Origin: Acrocarpospora macrocephala
Lineage (GTDB): Bacteria > Actinomycetota > Actinomycetes > Streptosporangiales > Streptosporangiaceae
Assembly: GCF_009687865.1 (NCBI RefSeq)
Contig: NZ_BLAE01000013.1
Location: 62,001 to 126,000, forward strand
Length of the DNA: 64,000 nt
Direction: 5' to 3'
Under the pieces are notes generated by a model, which was given only the letters and a program-made list of their open reading frames with translations, searched no databases and was not told the origin of the DNA. The position numbers were made by a program, and so were the translations under genes. Shown piece after piece: positions 62,101-64,000 of the stretch (the stretch's first letter is position 1; each line of letters opens with the position of its first letter).

Positions 62101-63804
62101 ATGCGGCAGTACGTCGGTCAGAACATGACAATCGACAAGGATGTCCCCATCCCGGTGCGCGACGGCAGTTTCGTGATGGCGAACGTCTTCCGCCCGCTGG
62201 GCGACGGGCCGTGGCCGGTCATCATGAACTACGGGCCGTACGGGAAGGACGTGCACTTCAGCGAGTTCATGCCGGCGGTATGGGCGACGCTGCAGGACAA
62301 CCACCCAGAGATCACGTCGCGGTCCAGCCTCACGCACCTGACCTTCGAGACGCCCGACCCCGAGATCTGGACGACGTTCGGCTATGCGCTGGTCCGAGTC
62401 GACTCCCGGGGGGCCGGTAAGTCGCCAGGCCTGCTGCACCCGAACTCGCCGGACGAGTTTCAAGACGCCTATGAGGCTGTGGAGTGGGCGGCAGCGGCTC
62501 CGTGGTCCAACGGCAAGGTAGGGCTGCTCGGCATCTCCTACTACGCCTCGGGGCAGTGGATGATCGCCCAGCTCCGGCCCCCGGGCCTCGCGGCGCTGCA
62601 ACCGTGGCAGGGCACGTACGACTTCTATCGCGACCGCACCCGCCAGGGCGGGATCTTCAGCAGCGGCTTCGTCGACATGTGGTGGAACCGGTGCGTCGTC
62701 GAGAACCAGCACGGGTACGCATCATCGAGGTTCACCGACTACTTCACGGGCGAGCGCAACACGGGCCCGGCACTGGCCGCGGAGGAGTTGGCCGCCAACC
62801 GTCCTGACTACATCCAGGACATCCTCGACCATCCGCTGGAGGACGACTGGTACAAGGCCCGCAGCGCCGACCTCGAGCAGATCGAGGTCCCCGCCCTGGT
62901 CGTCGCGAACTGGGGAGGCCTGCAGGTCCACCTGCGCGGCACGCTCCTGGGGTTCGAGGGCATCAGCTCAACGGAGAAGTGGCTCAGGGTCCAGCGGGGC
63001 TCGTACTTCATGACCTTCTACCATCCAGACAACGTCGACATCCAGCGACGCTTCTTCGATCGCTACCTCAAGGACCAGACCGAGGCCTGGACCGGCGAGC
63101 CGGTCGTGAAGGTCGACGTCCGCAGCATGGACGACGGCGTGGCCCGGTCGCTCACCGCGACCGCCTGGCCGCTCCCCGACTGCGTGGAGCAGCGCTTCCA
63201 CCTGGACGCCGGGGCAGGCACCCTCTCGACAGAGCCTCCCTCGACCCGACGCCAGGTCAGCTTCGAAGCCCGGAAAGGGGCGGCCGTCTTCTCGACCGGC
63301 CCGCTGCAACAGGACCTGACCTTCGCGGGCCCGATCCTGCTGCGACTCCGGCTCGCGAGTACGACCAGCGAAGCCGATGTCTTCGCCAGCCTGCAGGCCT
63401 TCAACGCCGACGGATCGGAGGCCAGCTTCGAGGACTCGACGTTGGCGCCGTCGCCGGTTTCCCAGGGCTGGCTACGGGCCAGTCATCGTTCGGTCGATCC
63501 GTCACGGTCGGGCTTCCTGCGTCCCTTCCACGACCACCACAGGCATCAGCCCCTCGTCCCCGGAGATGCCTACGACCTCGAGGTTGAGCTGTGGCCAGGC
63601 AGCCTGTCATTGCCACGCGGAGCGGAGCTGCGGCTCACCATCTCTGGGCTGGATTTCCAGTCCTCGGGCGAGGGCCTGGCGAACATGGGGCACGATCATC
63701 CGTGCGATCGACCGGAGCCCGAGTTCGCCGGCACGCACACGATATCGACAGGTCCCGACGTCCCGGCGTACCTGGCCCTTCCCAGCTTGGAGCAACAGTC
63801 GTGA
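62101..63804 (+). CDS. CocE/NonD-family (X-Pro dipeptidyl-peptidase-like) hydrolase
   Basis: 567 residues from the ATG at 62101, with only a weak GGCGAGAG upstream. An alpha/beta-hydrolase core (GDGPWPVIMNYGPYGKDVHF, then DSRGAGKSPG) holds the nucleophile Ser146 in LGISYYASGQ, followed by a C-terminal jelly-roll domain (LQQDLTFAGPILLRLRLAST). Cocaine esterase and glutaryl-7-ACA acylase belong to this family; they hydrolyse esters, amides or beta-lactam-like acyl groups. The next gene starts with a GTGA overlap, so it is operonic with an unidentified gene. The substrate cannot be told; an ester or acyl-amide of a natural product is typical. Confidence 0.85.
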   Translation: MRQYVGQNMTIDKDVPIPVRDGSFVMANVFRPLGDGPWPVIMNYGPYGKDVHFSEFMPAVWATLQDNHPEITSRSSLTHLTFETPDPEIWTTFGYALVRVDSRGAGKSPGLLHPNSPDEFQDAYEAVEWAAAAPWSNGKVGLLGISYYASGQWMIAQLRPPGLAALQPWQGTYDFYRDRTRQGGIFSSGFVDMWWNRCVVENQHGYASSRFTDYFTGERNTGPALAAEELAANRPDYIQDILDHPLEDDWYKARSADLEQIEVPALVVANWGGLQVHLRGTLLGFEGISSTEKWLRVQRGSYFMTFYHPDNVDIQRRFFDRYLKDQTEAWTGEPVVKVDVRSMDDGVARSLTATAWPLPDCVEQRFHLDAGAGTLSTEPPSTRRQVSFEARKGAAVFSTGPLQQDLTFAGPILLRLRLASTTSEADVFASLQAFNADGSEASFEDSTLAPSPVSQGWLRASHRSVDPSRSGFLRPFHDHHRHQPLVPGDAYDLEVELWPGSLSLPRGAELRLTISGLDFQSSGEGLANMGHDHPCDRPEPEFAGTHTISTGPDVPAYLALPSLEQQS

Positions 63805-64000
63805 GCCAGCGATCCCGCAGAGTCCTGTTCGTTCCGGGAGCTGACGGCGCCCCGAGGCTGGTCGACTCACGCCTGGCACTGGGATTCGACATTGTTCCGA
63901 CGGTCTCCTGCGAGGAGCTGTGGGAGTCGCCCAGCGTGGGCGATCTCACGTCCGCGGTCGATCGTGCTCCCACGACGGTGGCCTTTCCTCAGCCGGGTCA
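63801..64000 (+). CDS. 5' end of an unidentified gene, cut by the window
   Basis: A GTG at 63801 overlaps the hydrolase stop (GTGA). The about 66 visible residues (SQRSRRVLFVPGADGAPRLV, then ALGFDIVPTVSCEELWESPS) look like a coding region with high third-position GC but I do not recognise a family. It continues past position 64000. Confidence 0.6.
   Translation, partial: MSQRSRRVLFVPGADGAPRLVDSRLALGFDIVPTVSCEELWESPSVGDLTSAVDRAPTTVAFPQPG

Overview
The window is high-GC DNA with frequent GTG starts, purine-rich Shine-Dalgarno sequences and many 1-4 nt start/stop overlaps. It encodes a mycothiol-type maleylpyruvate isomerase, an SigE-type ECF sigma factor, a LAL-type LuxR regulator, a DUF5685 protein and a CtpI-like P-type ATPase. 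Together these point to a filamentous actinomycete, probably of the Streptosporangiales type; the genus is an inference. No rRNA, tRNA, CRISPR array or intact insertion sequence was seen.

Layout. 1-6200 holds a broken solute-binding-protein gene, a large membrane-anchored NACHT NTPase on the minus strand, an orphan lipoprotein, an Ala/Lys/Pro-rich membrane protein whose 3' end is tandemly repeated, and a 45-residue hydrophobic peptide. 6363-10721 is a very large P-type cation ATPase with a degenerate first half, closed by a strong terminator. 10775-30651 is the centrepiece, an aromatic-acid catabolic island in three transcription units. Unit one is a CoxG-like protein, an FAD dehydrogenase, an aldehyde dehydrogenase and peptide/nickel-type ABC permeases and ATPases. 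Unit two is a zinc alcohol dehydrogenase, the ABC solute-binding lipoprotein, a 4,5-dihydroxyphthalate-decarboxylase homologue, an SDR and a phytoene-desaturase-like FAD protein. Unit three is a complete gentisate pathway: 3-hydroxybenzoate 6-hydroxylase, gentisate 1,2-dioxygenase, fumarylpyruvate hydrolase and maleylpyruvate isomerase. Two IclR regulators sit between the units, and a shared palindrome TTCTG-N5-CAGAA lies ahead of all three, so I propose one regulon. The likely scheme is import and side-chain or ring oxidation, decarboxylation to 3-hydroxybenzoate, then gentisate, then fumarate plus pyruvate. The starting compound is unknown.

30629-44361 is a patchwork of small regulatory and resistance modules. 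These are a GlxA-type regulator facing a membrane protein, a frameshifted unknown gene, an SDR, chromate transporter ChrA with a PadR regulator and matching operators, a DUF433/PIN-like toxin-antitoxin module with a frameshifted toxin, an aldo/keto reductase facing a LuxR-type regulator, MarR plus a VOC protein, a DUF5685 protein with a Cys-rich tail, a secreted lamin-tail protein, a MerR-controlled operon with a textbook 19-bp-spacer promoter, and an acyltransferase. 44366-49908 has a TPR-CHAT protease-like protein, an ECF sigma factor with a putative anti-sigma partner, and a second, intact DUF433/PIN-like module.

49979-57511 is a DUF418 membrane protein and a compact heat-shock operon read on the minus strand: dnaK-grpE-dnaJ-cbpM-clpB-trx. 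A LAL-type regulator is divergent from dnaK across repeats of ACCTGGG. 57660-64000 holds that regulator, a deletion scar joining the 3' ends of a LuxR gene and an MFS gene, a small secreted protein, a four-helix membrane protein, a poorly coding 0.7-kb stretch, a CocE/NonD-family hydrolase and the start of an unidentified gene cut by the window edge.
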